Assembly (NCBI GenBank): GCA_020638195.1
Contig: JACKJC010000001.1
Location: 733,001 to 797,000, forward strand
From: Methylobacteriaceae bacterium
GTDB taxonomy: Bacteria > Pseudomonadota > Alphaproteobacteria > Rhizobiales > Beijerinckiaceae
DNA: 64,000 nucleotides
Direction of reading: 5' to 3'
Shown: positions 48,793-57,732 of the stretch, one piece after another
How the letters are laid out: each line of letters starts with the position of its first letter
How positions within the stretch are numbered: the first letter of the stretch is position 1
Position numbers and translations under genes: made by a program
Notes under the pieces: generated by a model
The model's input: the letters and a program-made list of their open reading frames with translations, nothing else
Databases searched by the model: none
What the model was told of the DNA's origin: nothing

Positions 48793-49863
48793 ATGGTTCT
48801 CGTCCCGGTCGCGAAGCTGGAACAGGTCTGCGCGGATACGTTCGCGCGTATCGGCTCGACGCCGGAAGAGGCGTTGCGCGTCGCGCGCTCGCTGATCGGC
48901 GCGAATCTGACCGGCCACGACAGCCACGGCGTGATCCGCGTGCCGCGCTATGTCGACTGGGTTAAGTCGGGCGACATCACGCCGAACCAGACGGTTGCGG
49001 TTCTGGTCGACACGCCCTCGCTCGCCGTGGTCGACGGCCGCTACGGTTTCGGCCAGACAGTGGCGCCCGAGGCGGTGCGCATCGGCGTCGCCAAGGCGCG
49101 CGACGCAGGCCTGTCGGCGGTCGCGCTGCGCGACGCCGGCCATATTGGCCGCATCGGCGAATGGGCGGAAATGGCGGCGGCCGAAGGCCTCGTCTCCATC
49201 CATTTCGTCACCGCGTCGGGCTCCATCCTCGTCGCGCCCTTCGGCGCGCGCGAACGGCGGCTGTCGACCGCGCCCTTCTGCGTCGGCGTTCCGCGCGAAG
49301 GGCAGGAGCCGGTCATCCTCGATTTCGCGACCTCGATCGTGGCGGAAGGCAAGGTCATGGTCGCGAGCCAGGGCGGCAAGAAGCTGCCCGAAGGCGCGCT
49401 GATCGGACCGGACGGGGAATTCTCGACCGATCCCGCCATGCTCTACGGCCCCTACGAACCGGAAGGCCCGCGCGACTCGACCAGGGGGCGCGGCGCAATA
49501 CGCGCTTTCGGCGAGCACAAGGGCTCAGGGTTGGCCTTCATGTGCGAAATTCTCGGCGGCTCGCTGACCGGCGCCAAGGCGACCGGGCCCGGCCGGCGCT
49601 TCTGCAACGGCATGTTCTCGATCTACGTCGACCCCAAGCGCGTCGATCCCGAACAGGTCTTCGACGCCGACGTCACGCGCTACATCGCCTATTTCAAATC
49701 CGCCGAGCCGGCGAAGGGCGTCGATGAAGTTCTCACGCCAGGCGAGCCGGAGCGTCGCATGCGCGAAGAGCGCACGAGGAATGGCGTGCCGCTGACGGAG
49801 GCCACGTGGAATTCGATCTGCGCCAAGGCGCGGGAGGTCGGCGCAGGCGTCCCGGCGCTCTGA
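48793..49863 (+). CDS. malate/L-lactate dehydrogenase family (LDH2/YlbC-like) oxidoreductase
   Basis: 356 residues of the type 2 malate/lactate dehydrogenase family, whose NAD fold is unrelated to classical LDH. Motifs: GHDSHGVIRVPRYVDW with the catalytic His, DAGHIGRIGEWAEM, VILDFATSIVAEGK and AFGEHKGSGLAFMCE. Substrates in the family include ureidoglycolate, 2-oxo acids, imines and hydroxycarboxylates; not assignable here. Ribosome-binding AAGGAG lies upstream. Confidence 0.9.
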   Translation: MVLVPVAKLEQVCADTFARIGSTPEEALRVARSLIGANLTGHDSHGVIRVPRYVDWVKSGDITPNQTVAVLVDTPSLAVVDGRYGFGQTVAPEAVRIGVAKARDAGLSAVALRDAGHIGRIGEWAEMAAAEGLVSIHFVTASGSILVAPFGARERRLSTAPFCVGVPREGQEPVILDFATSIVAEGKVMVASQGGKKLPEGALIGPDGEFSTDPAMLYGPYEPEGPRDSTRGRGAIRAFGEHKGSGLAFMCEILGGSLTGAKATGPGRRFCNGMFSIYVDPKRVDPEQVFDADVTRYIAYFKSAEPAKGVDEVLTPGEPERRMREERTRNGVPLTEATWNSICAKAREVGAGVPAL

Positions 49864-49875
49864 TCGCCCGCGACA

Positions 49876-51942
49876 TTAATGCTCAGGCGCCGCGGCGAGC
49901 CGCGCTGCCGGGCAGGCCAGCGTCCAGAACAGCCCCTCGGGCGCGTAGGTCAGCGTCGTCTCGCCCGCCAGCGCCGTACTGACCAGCGACGTCAGCACCG
50001 TGCTGCCAAAACCCTTGTGCGTCGGCTCGGCAATCGGCGGCCCCTCGCGCTCGACCCATTCGAGGCGAAACTGCCCGCTATCGATCGTCCAGGCGACAGA
50101 AATGCGCCCGGCGTTGTTCGACAGCGCGCCATACTTCGCCGCATTGGTCGCGAGTTCGTGCAGCGCCATGCCGATGTTCTGCGCCGCCTCCGGCCCGAGC
50201 AGGACATGCGGGCCCGTGATCGAGACGCGCGTCGCCATGTCCTCGCAGAACGGCTCGAGATGCGCGACGATCAGCTGTCGAAGCTCCGCGCCACGCCATT
50301 CGGAGGCGACGAGCAGATCCTGATTGGCGGCCAGCCCGCTGATGCGCGCGTTGAATCCCTTCACGAAGTCGGCGGCGGTCCCGCTCTGCGTGCGTCGCGC
50401 GATGACGGCGATCACCGTCAGCAGGTTCTTCGAGCGGTGGTTGACCTCGCGCAGCAGCATCTTGTTGCGCTCTTCGATCCGCTTGCGATCGGTGATGTCG
50501 AGAAACGTCCCGGTCATGCGTGCGACGCGCCCGTTCGCGTCGAGCGGCCCGACGGATTCGCCCCGGTCGAGAATCCAGCGCACCGATCCGTCCGGCCGCA
50601 CGATCCGGAATTCCAGTTCGTAGGCGCCGATCGTGCGCCGGGCCTGCTGGATCGCAGCCCCGGCCTTTTCGCGATCGTCCGGATGAAAGGCGGTCATGAT
50701 CGACCGCATGTCGTGAACCGGCTCCCCGAGTCCGAATATGTCGCCTATATCCCCTGACCATCTGGCGGTCCCGGTCGCCGGCGCGAGTTGATAGACCGCG
50801 AAACGCGCGGCCTGCGCGGCCAGCTGAAACCGGCTCTCGCTTTCCGCGAGTTCTCGCTCGGCTTCGTGCTTGCGCGTCGTCGTTGCGAGCAGGCCCTGCC
50901 AGAGCGACTCGAATTCCGCGATCGGCGATCGGAAGGTCGGCGCCGCCCCGTTGAGCGCCTTGGCGGTGGCGCCCTGCAGGCCGACGAGCGATCGCCACAG
51001 GAATCGGTAGATGGCGTAGGCCATCGCCAGCGATAGGGCGGTGGCGAACAGCGCCGCCAGGATCGCCCAGTTCGTGATCGGCTGGACCGCCGCGTCGATC
51101 TGGCGTTCGAGCGCGCCGACGCCGATCGTCCATGCGGCGAGGCGCGAATTGGCGTTGGCGTTGATCGTTCTTTCCCCGTCGCGATTGAGGAAATAGGCGA
51201 TGCCCTCCTTGCGCGCGCTTTCGCGCCAGCCCTCGGAGCCGAGTTCGCCGATCATCGCGTCGCCGCCGGGAACGCGCGCGACATAACGCCCGTTCTGGTC
51301 CATCACGCCCGCCAGCCATTCCGAATGCCGCTCGGGCGGGTTGAGGAATTTTGCGAAATTGTGGGCGGGCAGGGCGACCGCGACGGCGTATTTGCTCCCG
51401 GCCGCGCCGGGGACCGGCACATCGATCATCACCGCCCAGACCTCGGCCGCGCCACTGCGATAGACCGACGAGACGACCGGCTTGCCGGTCTGCGTGGCGC
51501 GCTTCTGCCGTTCGATCGCTTCTGCGGGACGCAATGGCAGGCCGGATTGATGCGCGAAGGACGTGTTGATCAATTCGCGCCCGTCCCGGGTGGCGAGAAT
51601 GACCCAACCGTCCTTTGGATCCCCGAAAAACCGTCGCGCTTCCGCTTCGAAGCCAGCGAGATCGTCACGCTCCAGCGTTGGCGAGCGCGCCAGCGCGTCG
51701 GCGAGCGTGGCCGACTTGTCGATTTCCGCGTCGACCGCGACCGAGATGCTCCGCGCAATGTAGAGCAGGCCGGATTCTTGCGTGTCGCGCGCGAGCCGTT
51801 CGAACCAGATGTTGATCGAGAAGCCGGCCGCCGCCAGCGGCGCGATGCTCGCGACGATCAGCGCGAAGAGCAGCGCCGGCAGGGGAATCGACATTGGCCA
51901 GCCGGCCGGATCCTTGCCGTCACGGGACTGGTTTGCGGCCAA
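49876..51942 (-). CDS. HWE-family sensor histidine kinase with Cache and PAS domains
   Basis: 688 residues. Membrane helix at about 20-45, a periplasmic Cache-like sensor (about 50-275, e.g. WVILATRDGRELINTSF and GVMDQNGRYVARVPGG), a second helix near 290-310, a PAS domain (about 370-495, ending GTFLDITDRKRIEERN), and an HWE kinase core: phospho-acceptor LLREVNHRSKNLL, N box ALHELATNAAKYGALS and a short G box KGFGSTVL. HWE kinases are typical of rhizobia and often feed the PhyR general stress response or chemotaxis. No response regulator is adjacent. Confidence 0.92.
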   Translation of the reverse strand: MAANQSRDGKDPAGWPMSIPLPALLFALIVASIAPLAAAGFSINIWFERLARDTQESGLLYIARSISVAVDAEIDKSATLADALARSPTLERDDLAGFEAEARRFFGDPKDGWVILATRDGRELINTSFAHQSGLPLRPAEAIERQKRATQTGKPVVSSVYRSGAAEVWAVMIDVPVPGAAGSKYAVAVALPAHNFAKFLNPPERHSEWLAGVMDQNGRYVARVPGGDAMIGELGSEGWRESARKEGIAYFLNRDGERTINANANSRLAAWTIGVGALERQIDAAVQPITNWAILAALFATALSLAMAYAIYRFLWRSLVGLQGATAKALNGAAPTFRSPIAEFESLWQGLLATTTRKHEAERELAESESRFQLAAQAARFAVYQLAPATGTARWSGDIGDIFGLGEPVHDMRSIMTAFHPDDREKAGAAIQQARRTIGAYELEFRIVRPDGSVRWILDRGESVGPLDANGRVARMTGTFLDITDRKRIEERNKMLLREVNHRSKNLLTVIAVIARRTQSGTAADFVKGFNARISGLAANQDLLVASEWRGAELRQLIVAHLEPFCEDMATRVSITGPHVLLGPEAAQNIGMALHELATNAAKYGALSNNAGRISVAWTIDSGQFRLEWVEREGPPIAEPTHKGFGSTVLTSLVSTALAGETTLTYAPEGLFWTLACPAARLAAAPEH

Positions 51943-52051
51943 TAAACGTCACCCCTGCCATTATTCGACAAGAAGATGGCGCGCGAGGCAAGCGTTGCAA
52001 TAGTGTCGGGAGCGTCGCCGGACCTGTCGAATACGGCGCGCGGAGCGACGG

Positions 52052-52921
52052 TCAGTCCGCGAAAACCACCGTCTTCTGCCCGTCGAGAAGGACGCGGTCC
52101 TCGATGTGCTTGCGCAAGGCGCGCGCCAGCACCCGGCGCTCGATATCGCGGCCCTTGCGCACGAGATCCTCGGGCGTGTCGCGATGCGAGATCGTCTCCA
52201 CGTCCTGCTCGATGATCGGGCCTTCGTCGAGATCGCTCGTGACGTAATGCGCGGTCGCGCCGATCAGCTTCACGCCGCGGGCATGCGCCTGGTGATAGGG
52301 TTTGGCGCCCTTGAAGCCCGGCAGGAAAGAGTGATGGATGTTGATGCAGCGCCCCGAGAGTTTTGCCGCGAGCCCGTCCGACAGAACCTGCATGTAGCGC
52401 GCGAGCACGACGACGTCGGCGCGCGCCTCGCGGATCAACCGCCACACGTCGGCTTCCTGCTCCATTTTCGTTTCGCGCATCACCGGCAGATAGTGGAAGG
52501 GAATGCCCTCGAGATCGATATGCGCATAGGTCTCGCGCCTGTGGTTCGCGATGATTCCGACCGGCTCCATGTCGAGTTCGCCGATCCGCCAGCGATAGAC
52601 GAGATCGACGAGGCAATGGTCCGATTTCGAGACGAGGATCATCACGCGCTTCTTTTCGGCGCGCGCCCGCATCTGCCAGACGAACGAAAACTCCTCGGCT
52701 ATGCATGAAAAATCCTCGCGCAACGCCTCGTAATTTTCCGCCGCGCCGACGCGGTCGAACACGATGCGCGCGAAGAACTGCCCGGTCTCGAGCGAGTCGA
52801 ATTGCTGTGCGTCGAGAATGTTGCAGCCGTGCCTGAACAGGCAGGTCGCGACGGCCGCGACGATGCCGGGTCGGTTCGGACAGGAGAGCGTGAGAATATG
52901 CTGGGCGTGGGCGTCGGGCAT
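52052..52921 (-). CDS. purU: formyltetrahydrofolate deformylase
   Basis: 289 residues from ATG 52921. N-terminal ACT domain (LTLSCPNRPGIVAAVATCLF), then a formyltransferase-fold domain with INIHHSFLPGFKGAKPYHQA and GATAHYVTSDLDEGPIIEQD, both containing PurU active-site residues. It releases formate and tetrahydrofolate from 10-formyl-THF, balancing one-carbon pools. Cytoplasmic. Confidence 0.95.
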   Translation of the reverse strand: MPDAHAQHILTLSCPNRPGIVAAVATCLFRHGCNILDAQQFDSLETGQFFARIVFDRVGAAENYEALREDFSCIAEEFSFVWQMRARAEKKRVMILVSKSDHCLVDLVYRWRIGELDMEPVGIIANHRRETYAHIDLEGIPFHYLPVMRETKMEQEADVWRLIREARADVVVLARYMQVLSDGLAAKLSGRCINIHHSFLPGFKGAKPYHQAHARGVKLIGATAHYVTSDLDEGPIIEQDVETISHRDTPEDLVRKGRDIERRVLARALRKHIEDRVLLDGQKTVVFAD

Positions 52922-52931
52922 GGCTCGGACT

Positions 52932-53363
52932 TCAGGACGCGCCGCCGATCGGCGCCTTGGGCACGGCGCGCGACAAGCCGCGGAATTCCGCAATCGCGAG
53001 GCCGTTCTGGTTTGCGATGGAGACGTCGTAGACGCCGGTACGGCCGGCGACCTGCACTTCGCGCGCATGCGCGGTCAGGAGATCATCGAGACGCGCCGGC
53101 GCCAGATAGGTGATCGAGCAATGCTGCGCGACGGTCGAGACGCCGTAGGAATTGCAGGCATAGGCGAAGGCCGTGTCGGCCAGCGTGAAAATGTGGCCGC
53201 CGTGACACATCTTGTGCGCGTTGAGCATGGTCGGCAGCACCCGCATCGTCACGCGCGCGTCGCCGGGGTCGACCGACATCAGCTCCATGCCCTGGGCCGC
53301 GCTGACCGCGTCGAGCTCCCACATTCTTTCCGCGCTCGCGCGCGCGATTTCCTCGGGCGTCAT
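52932..53363 (-). CDS. paaI: PaaI-like hot-dog thioesterase
   Basis: 143 residues from ATG 53363. Hot-dog thioesterase with the PaaI signature NAHKMCHGGHIFTLADTAFA and YACNSYGVSTVAQHCSITYL. PaaI cleaves ring-hydroxylated phenylacetyl-CoA; no other paa genes are near, so it may serve another acyl-CoA. It diverges from the FadJ-like gene across 183 bases, which fits an acyl-CoA link. Confidence 0.87.
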   Translation of the reverse strand: MTPEEIARASAERMWELDAVSAAQGMELMSVDPGDARVTMRVLPTMLNAHKMCHGGHIFTLADTAFAYACNSYGVSTVAQHCSITYLAPARLDDLLTAHAREVQVAGRTGVYDVSIANQNGLAIAEFRGLSRAVPKAPIGGAS

Positions 53364-53546
53364 CTCGTTCCGCAATGTTTCGTCAAGCGAAATCGCTGGC
53401 GCGATTGATTGGCACGCGCGCGAAACCCGGTCAACCAAATGGCCGCCATGCGCTGTTTTGCGTTGCGCCCGCCGGCGGGGAAGGAATAGATTTCGCGCCC
53501 TGAACCAAGAAGACCGCACAGCGGTCGCTCAGCCCAAGGAATTCTC

Positions 53547-55646
53547 ATGTCCGACAAGCCCGCCGTCTCGTCCGTCCAGAAGGGCGACGTTCTTCTCGTC
53601 CTCGTCGACAATCCGCCGGTCAACGCCATTTCGCAGGCGGTGCGCGCGGGCCTGAAGGAGCATGTCGAGAAGGGTATGGCCGACGCCGCCACCAAGGCGA
53701 TCGTGATCGCCTGCGAGGGCCGCACCTTCGTCGCCGGCGCCGACATCCGCGAATTCGGCAAGCCGCCGGCCGGTCCCTCGCTACAGGAACTGCTCAACGG
53801 CATGGAAGCCGGAAACAAGCCGGTCGTCGCCGCCATCCACGGCACCGCGCTCGGCGGCGGCTTCGAAATCGCCATGGCCTGCCACGCGCGCGTGTCCGAC
53901 AAGGCTGCCCGCGTCGGCCTGCCCGAAGTCAAGCTCGGCCTGCTGCCGGGCGCCGGCGGCACCCAGCGCGTGCCGCGCGTGGCCGGCGCGCTCGTCGGCC
54001 TCGACCTCTGCACCTCCGGCCGCATGGTTCCCGCGGCGGAAGCCCTCAAGTTCGGCCTGATCGACAAGATCGTCGAGGGCGACCTGCGCGAAGGCGCGAT
54101 CGAATATGCGCGCTCGCTCGTCGGAAAGCCGCTGAAGCGCTCCTCCGAGCAGCAGCAGCCCTTCGATGAAGCCGCCTTCGACAAGGCCGCCGCCGAAGTG
54201 CTGAAGAAGGCGCGCGGCGCGATGGCGCCGGCCAAGATCATCGAATGCGTGAAGGCCTCGACGCACGGCACGTTCAAGGAAGGCGAGGCGGTCGAGCGCA
54301 AGAACTTCATGGAACTGCTCGTCTCCGACCAGTCCAAGGCGATGCGCTATGTCTTCTTCGCCGAGCGCGAAGTCCTGAAGGTGCCGAGCCTCGAGGGCGT
54401 CGAGGCGCGTCCGGTGATGAGCGCCGGCGTGATCGGCTCCGGCACGATGGGCGCGGGAATCACCATTTCGCTGATCAATTCCGGCATGCCGGTGACGGTG
54501 GTCGAGAACAACCAGGAAGCGCTCGACAAGGCGATGGTCCGCTTCAAGACGACCTGGGAGCGCGACGTGAAGCTCGGCCGCATCGACCAGGCGACGATGG
54601 ACAAGCGCGTCGGCCTGCTGACGCTGACGACGCAGTTCGAGGCTTTGGCCGACAAGGACATCGTGATCGAGGCCGTGTTCGAGGAAATGGCGCTGAAGAA
54701 GGAAATCTTCGGCAAGCTCGGCAAGATCGTGAAGGCCGGCGCCGTGCTCGCCTCCAACACGTCCTATCTCGATATCGACGCGATCGGCGAGGCCTCCGGC
54801 CGTCCGCAGGACGTGATCGGCATGCACTTCTTCTCGCCGGCCAACATCATGCGTCTCGTCGAAGTCATCGACGGCGGCCGCTCGTCGAAGGACGCGCTGG
54901 CGACCGGCGTCGCGGTGGGCAAGCGCATGGGCAAGCTGCCGGTCGTGATGGGTAATTGCGACGGCTTCGTCGGCAACCGCATTCTCGCCACCTGGCGCAA
55001 GGTCGCCGACATGATGATCGAGGAAGGCGCCTATCCGCAGGATTTCGACGCGGCGATGGAAGCCTGGGGCATGGCCATGGGTCCCTACGCGGTCGGCGAT
55101 CTCGCCGGTCTCGACATCGGCATGCGCCGCCGCAAGGAATTCGCGCATCTGCGCGACAACGAGAAGCGCGACACCGGCGCGATCGCCGACGCCATCTGCG
55201 CCCTTGGCCGCTACGGACAGAAGACGGGCTCGGGCTACTACAAATATGTGGATGGCAAGCGCACGGTCGATCCGGTCGTGACCGAGATCATCGAGAAGGT
55301 CTCGCGCGACAAGGGCATCACGCGTAAAGCCATCTCGGCCGAGCAGATGACCTCCTGGGTGCACGCCTCCATGGTCAACGAGGCAGCCAAGATCCTGTCG
55401 GAGAACATCGTCTCCCGTCCGCTCGACGTAGATATCGTCAAGCTCAACGGCTACGGCTTCCCCGTCTGGCGCGGCGGCCCGATGCAGGAAGCCGACCGCA
55501 TCGGCATCGACAAGGTGCTGGAGACGGTCAAGGAAATCTACAAGACCGCTGGCAAGGGTTTTGAGCCGGCTTCCGCGCTCGAATGGATGGTCGCGAACAA
55601 CAAGAAGTTCGCTGACATCAGGGCGGGCGAGCTCAAGGACAAGTAA
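53547..55646 (+). CDS. bifunctional enoyl-CoA hydratase/3-hydroxyacyl-CoA dehydrogenase (FadJ/FadB-like)
   Basis: 699 residues. N-terminal crotonase domain with the oxyanion and Glu motifs (GRTFVAGADIREFG, ALGGGFEIAMACHARV, LPEVKLGLLPGAGGTQRVPR), then an NAD-binding domain (GSGTMGAGITISLINSG) and the HAD helical domain with IGMHFFSPANIMRLVEVI and GNCDGFVGNRIL. Carries out two steps of fatty-acid beta-oxidation. No thiolase gene follows. The length fits the peroxisomal-type/FadJ-like subgroup. Confidence 0.94.
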   Translation: MSDKPAVSSVQKGDVLLVLVDNPPVNAISQAVRAGLKEHVEKGMADAATKAIVIACEGRTFVAGADIREFGKPPAGPSLQELLNGMEAGNKPVVAAIHGTALGGGFEIAMACHARVSDKAARVGLPEVKLGLLPGAGGTQRVPRVAGALVGLDLCTSGRMVPAAEALKFGLIDKIVEGDLREGAIEYARSLVGKPLKRSSEQQQPFDEAAFDKAAAEVLKKARGAMAPAKIIECVKASTHGTFKEGEAVERKNFMELLVSDQSKAMRYVFFAEREVLKVPSLEGVEARPVMSAGVIGSGTMGAGITISLINSGMPVTVVENNQEALDKAMVRFKTTWERDVKLGRIDQATMDKRVGLLTLTTQFEALADKDIVIEAVFEEMALKKEIFGKLGKIVKAGAVLASNTSYLDIDAIGEASGRPQDVIGMHFFSPANIMRLVEVIDGGRSSKDALATGVAVGKRMGKLPVVMGNCDGFVGNRILATWRKVADMMIEEGAYPQDFDAAMEAWGMAMGPYAVGDLAGLDIGMRRRKEFAHLRDNEKRDTGAIADAICALGRYGQKTGSGYYKYVDGKRTVDPVVTEIIEKVSRDKGITRKAISAEQMTSWVHASMVNEAAKILSENIVSRPLDVDIVKLNGYGFPVWRGGPMQEADRIGIDKVLETVKEIYKTAGKGFEPASALEWMVANNKKFADIRAGELKDK

Positions 55647-55647
55647 A

Positions 55648-55671
55648 CGGACCGCGAGCCTTCAGGCTCGT
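55648..55671. repeat. half copy of the GCGAGCC palindrome
   Basis: CGGACCGCGAGCCTTCAGGC followed by TCGT, one base after the FadJ-like stop codon; 23 bases are identical to the left arm of the element inside dnaX. The right arm is missing. Confidence 0.8.
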
Positions 55672-55684
55672 TTGGCATCTCGGA

Positions 55685-55712
55685 GGCGCGGCGATTGCCG
55701 CGCCTTTTTTTA
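55685..55712. terminator. bidirectional intrinsic terminator
   Basis: Stem GGCGCGGC/GCCGCGCC with a GATT loop, followed by eight T on the plus strand. It ends the FadJ-like transcript, and its T run overlaps the stop codon of the convergent YihY-family gene. Confidence 0.85.
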
Positions 55713-56777
55713 CGCGTGAGCGATCTGCGTATCCGGATCTTCGCCTGTCGCGCGCTTGGCCCGCGCGCGTCGCGCGAGTTCGCAATTCAGGCGCGCGCCG
55801 ACGAGAACGATGGTCAACGACAGCCACATCCAGACCATGAAGCCGACGACCGCGCCGAGCGACCCGTAGGTCTCGTTGAACGAGCCGAAATTGGCGGCGT
55901 AATAGCTGAAGCCGAAGGATGCGATGACCCAGAAGATGGTGGAGAACACGCTGCCCCACGTCACCCATTCCCAGCGCGCACGCTCGCGGTTCGGTCCGTA
56001 GCGATAGAGGACGGCGAGCGCCAGCAGCGTCGCGAGAAAGAGACCGACGTAGCGGACCCAGGCGATCGCCATGTCCGTATGATCGCCGAGCCCCGCATGC
56101 TTGAAGACGATCGGCAGGACGACCATCAGTGCGATCGTGCCGGCGACGAAGACGAGCGCCAGCGCTGTGAACAGCAGCGAGGTCAAATTGAGCATCACGA
56201 AGCTGCGCCTTTCCGGGACCTCATAGGCGACGTTCAGCGCGTCGAACAGCGCTTTCATGCCGGAATTGGCGGACCAGATCGAGAGCAGCAAGGTCGTGGC
56301 GAAGGTAAGCGAAAGCGCTGAGGAATGTGCGGCGGTCAGCCGCTGCAACTGGTCGTGGATGACTGACACCGCCCCGCCGGGCAGCAGGCCCGACAGCGCT
56401 GAGATATTGCGCTCGATCGAGCCGGTGTCGGCGAACAGGCCGTACAGCGACACCAGCGCAGCAATCGCGGGAAACAGGGCCAGAAGAATGTAGAAGGTCG
56501 CGCCGGCCGCCACCGACAAAAGCCTATCGTCGTTGAAGGCGGTATAGGTGCGCACGAAAACGCCCTTGAGCGACGTGTCGGCGATTTCCGCATCGCGCGC
56601 ATCGGCTGAAGTGTCCGTCAGATGGATGTCTTCGCCGCGGGTCGTCTGTCGCGCCGACGTGCGGCGGACGGCGCGAACCGCCCGTGTCCGCGACGGTCGG
56701 ACGTCGCTTTCGTCCGCACGCAAGGCAGCGATGAACGCGGCCGTTGCGACGAGGATGCCAGCCAGATATTTTTGCAA
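55710..56777 (-). CDS. YihY/BrkB-family inner membrane protein
   Basis: 355 residues from TTG 56777, chosen because a GAGGG lies upstream and no ATG begins the hydrophobic N terminus; longer frames run into the divergent nitrilase promoter. After a charged region of about 50 residues come six membrane helices with the family's FNDDRLLSVAAGATFYILLA, LSIWSANSGMKALFDALNVA, and SFNETYGSLGAVVGFMVWMW. Function of the family is unclear (formerly mis-annotated as RNase BN). Confidence 0.85.
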   Translation of the reverse strand: MQKYLAGILVATAAFIAALRADESDVRPSRTRAVRAVRRTSARQTTRGEDIHLTDTSADARDAEIADTSLKGVFVRTYTAFNDDRLLSVAAGATFYILLALFPAIAALVSLYGLFADTGSIERNISALSGLLPGGAVSVIHDQLQRLTAAHSSALSLTFATTLLLSIWSANSGMKALFDALNVAYEVPERRSFVMLNLTSLLFTALALVFVAGTIALMVVLPIVFKHAGLGDHTDMAIAWVRYVGLFLATLLALAVLYRYGPNRERARWEWVTWGSVFSTIFWVIASFGFSYYAANFGSFNETYGSLGAVVGFMVWMWLSLTIVLVGARLNCELARRARAKRATGEDPDTQIAHA

Positions 56778-56904
56778 TGTGCAGCGCCCTCTGGATGTCC
56801 GGCTCCGGGCGTAATGCGCGCGCGCCCACGAAAGTTCCCCATTCGGCGCGAGCGCGACCTTTCCAGCATATGCGCTGGCGTCGAACACGGGGGCGGAAGC
56901 ACAC

Positions 56905-57732
56905 ATGAAAGTCTCGCTCATCCAGATGAATTCGGTCAGCGACAAGCAGGCCAATCTCGCGCAGGCGCGCGCGCTGATCGAGGAGGCCGTGCGCGACGAG
57001 CGGCCGGACTGGATCTGCCTGCCGGAAGTCTGGGATTTCATCGGCGGCAACCGGCGCTCGAAGATGGAAGCGGCTGAAGTGATCCCCGGCGGCCCCGCCT
57101 ATACGCTGATGCAGGAACTGGCGAAGACGCATCGCGTGTTCATCCACGCCGGCTCGATCCTCGAAAAGATTCCCGGCGACGACGAACGCATCCACAATAC
57201 AACCGTCGCCTTCGACCGCTCGGGTGAGGAAGTCGCGCGCTATCGCAAGATCCACATGTTCGACATCACCGCGCCGGACGGAACCGCCTATCGCGAGAGC
57301 GCGGCCTTCAAGCCGGGCGACGCCATCGCGACCTACGATTGCGAAGGCGTCACGGTCGGTTGCGCCATCTGCTACGACCTGCGCTTCCCCTATCTGTTCG
57401 GCGCGCTCGTCGACAAGGGCGCGCAACTGATCGCGTTGCCCTCCGCCTTCACCATGCAGACCGGCAAGGACCATTGGGAGGTTCTGTGCCGCGCGCGCGC
57501 CATCGAGACGGAAACCTATTTCTGCGCGGCGGCGCAGACCGGCGCGCACACCGCCGGCAACGAGACGCGTCATACCTACGGCCATTCGCTTGTCGCCGAC
57601 CCCTGGGGCCATGTGGTGGCGAAGGCGTCGGACGGAGTCGGCGTGGTCTCCGCGCGCGTCGATCCCAAGCGTGTCTCAAAAGCGCGCCAGATGATTCCGG
57701 TCGCGCAGCATCGTGTTAAGCTGGCGGAATGA
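56905..57732 (+). CDS. nitrilase-superfamily amidohydrolase (NIT2-like)
   Basis: 275 residues with the Glu-Lys-Cys triad: Glu in ICLPEVWDF, Lys in YRKIHMFDIT and Cys in VGCAICYDLRFPYLF. Sequence and length fit the NIT1/NIT2 branch (deaminated glutathione amidase or omega-amidase). Cytoplasmic. Stop overlaps the start of the puuD-like gene by four bases, so the two are co-translated. Confidence 0.9.
   Translation: MKVSLIQMNSVSDKQANLAQARALIEEAVRDERPDWICLPEVWDFIGGNRRSKMEAAEVIPGGPAYTLMQELAKTHRVFIHAGSILEKIPGDDERIHNTTVAFDRSGEEVARYRKIHMFDITAPDGTAYRESAAFKPGDAIATYDCEGVTVGCAICYDLRFPYLFGALVDKGAQLIALPSAFTMQTGKDHWEVLCRARAIETETYFCAAAQTGAHTAGNETRHTYGHSLVADPWGHVVAKASDGVGVVSARVDPKRVSKARQMIPVAQHRVKLAE

Noticed and set aside
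53781..55364. 527-codon minus-strand frame opposite the FadJ-like gene
   Set aside because: His/Asp/Arg-rich antisense artefact; the plus strand encodes all FadJ motifs.
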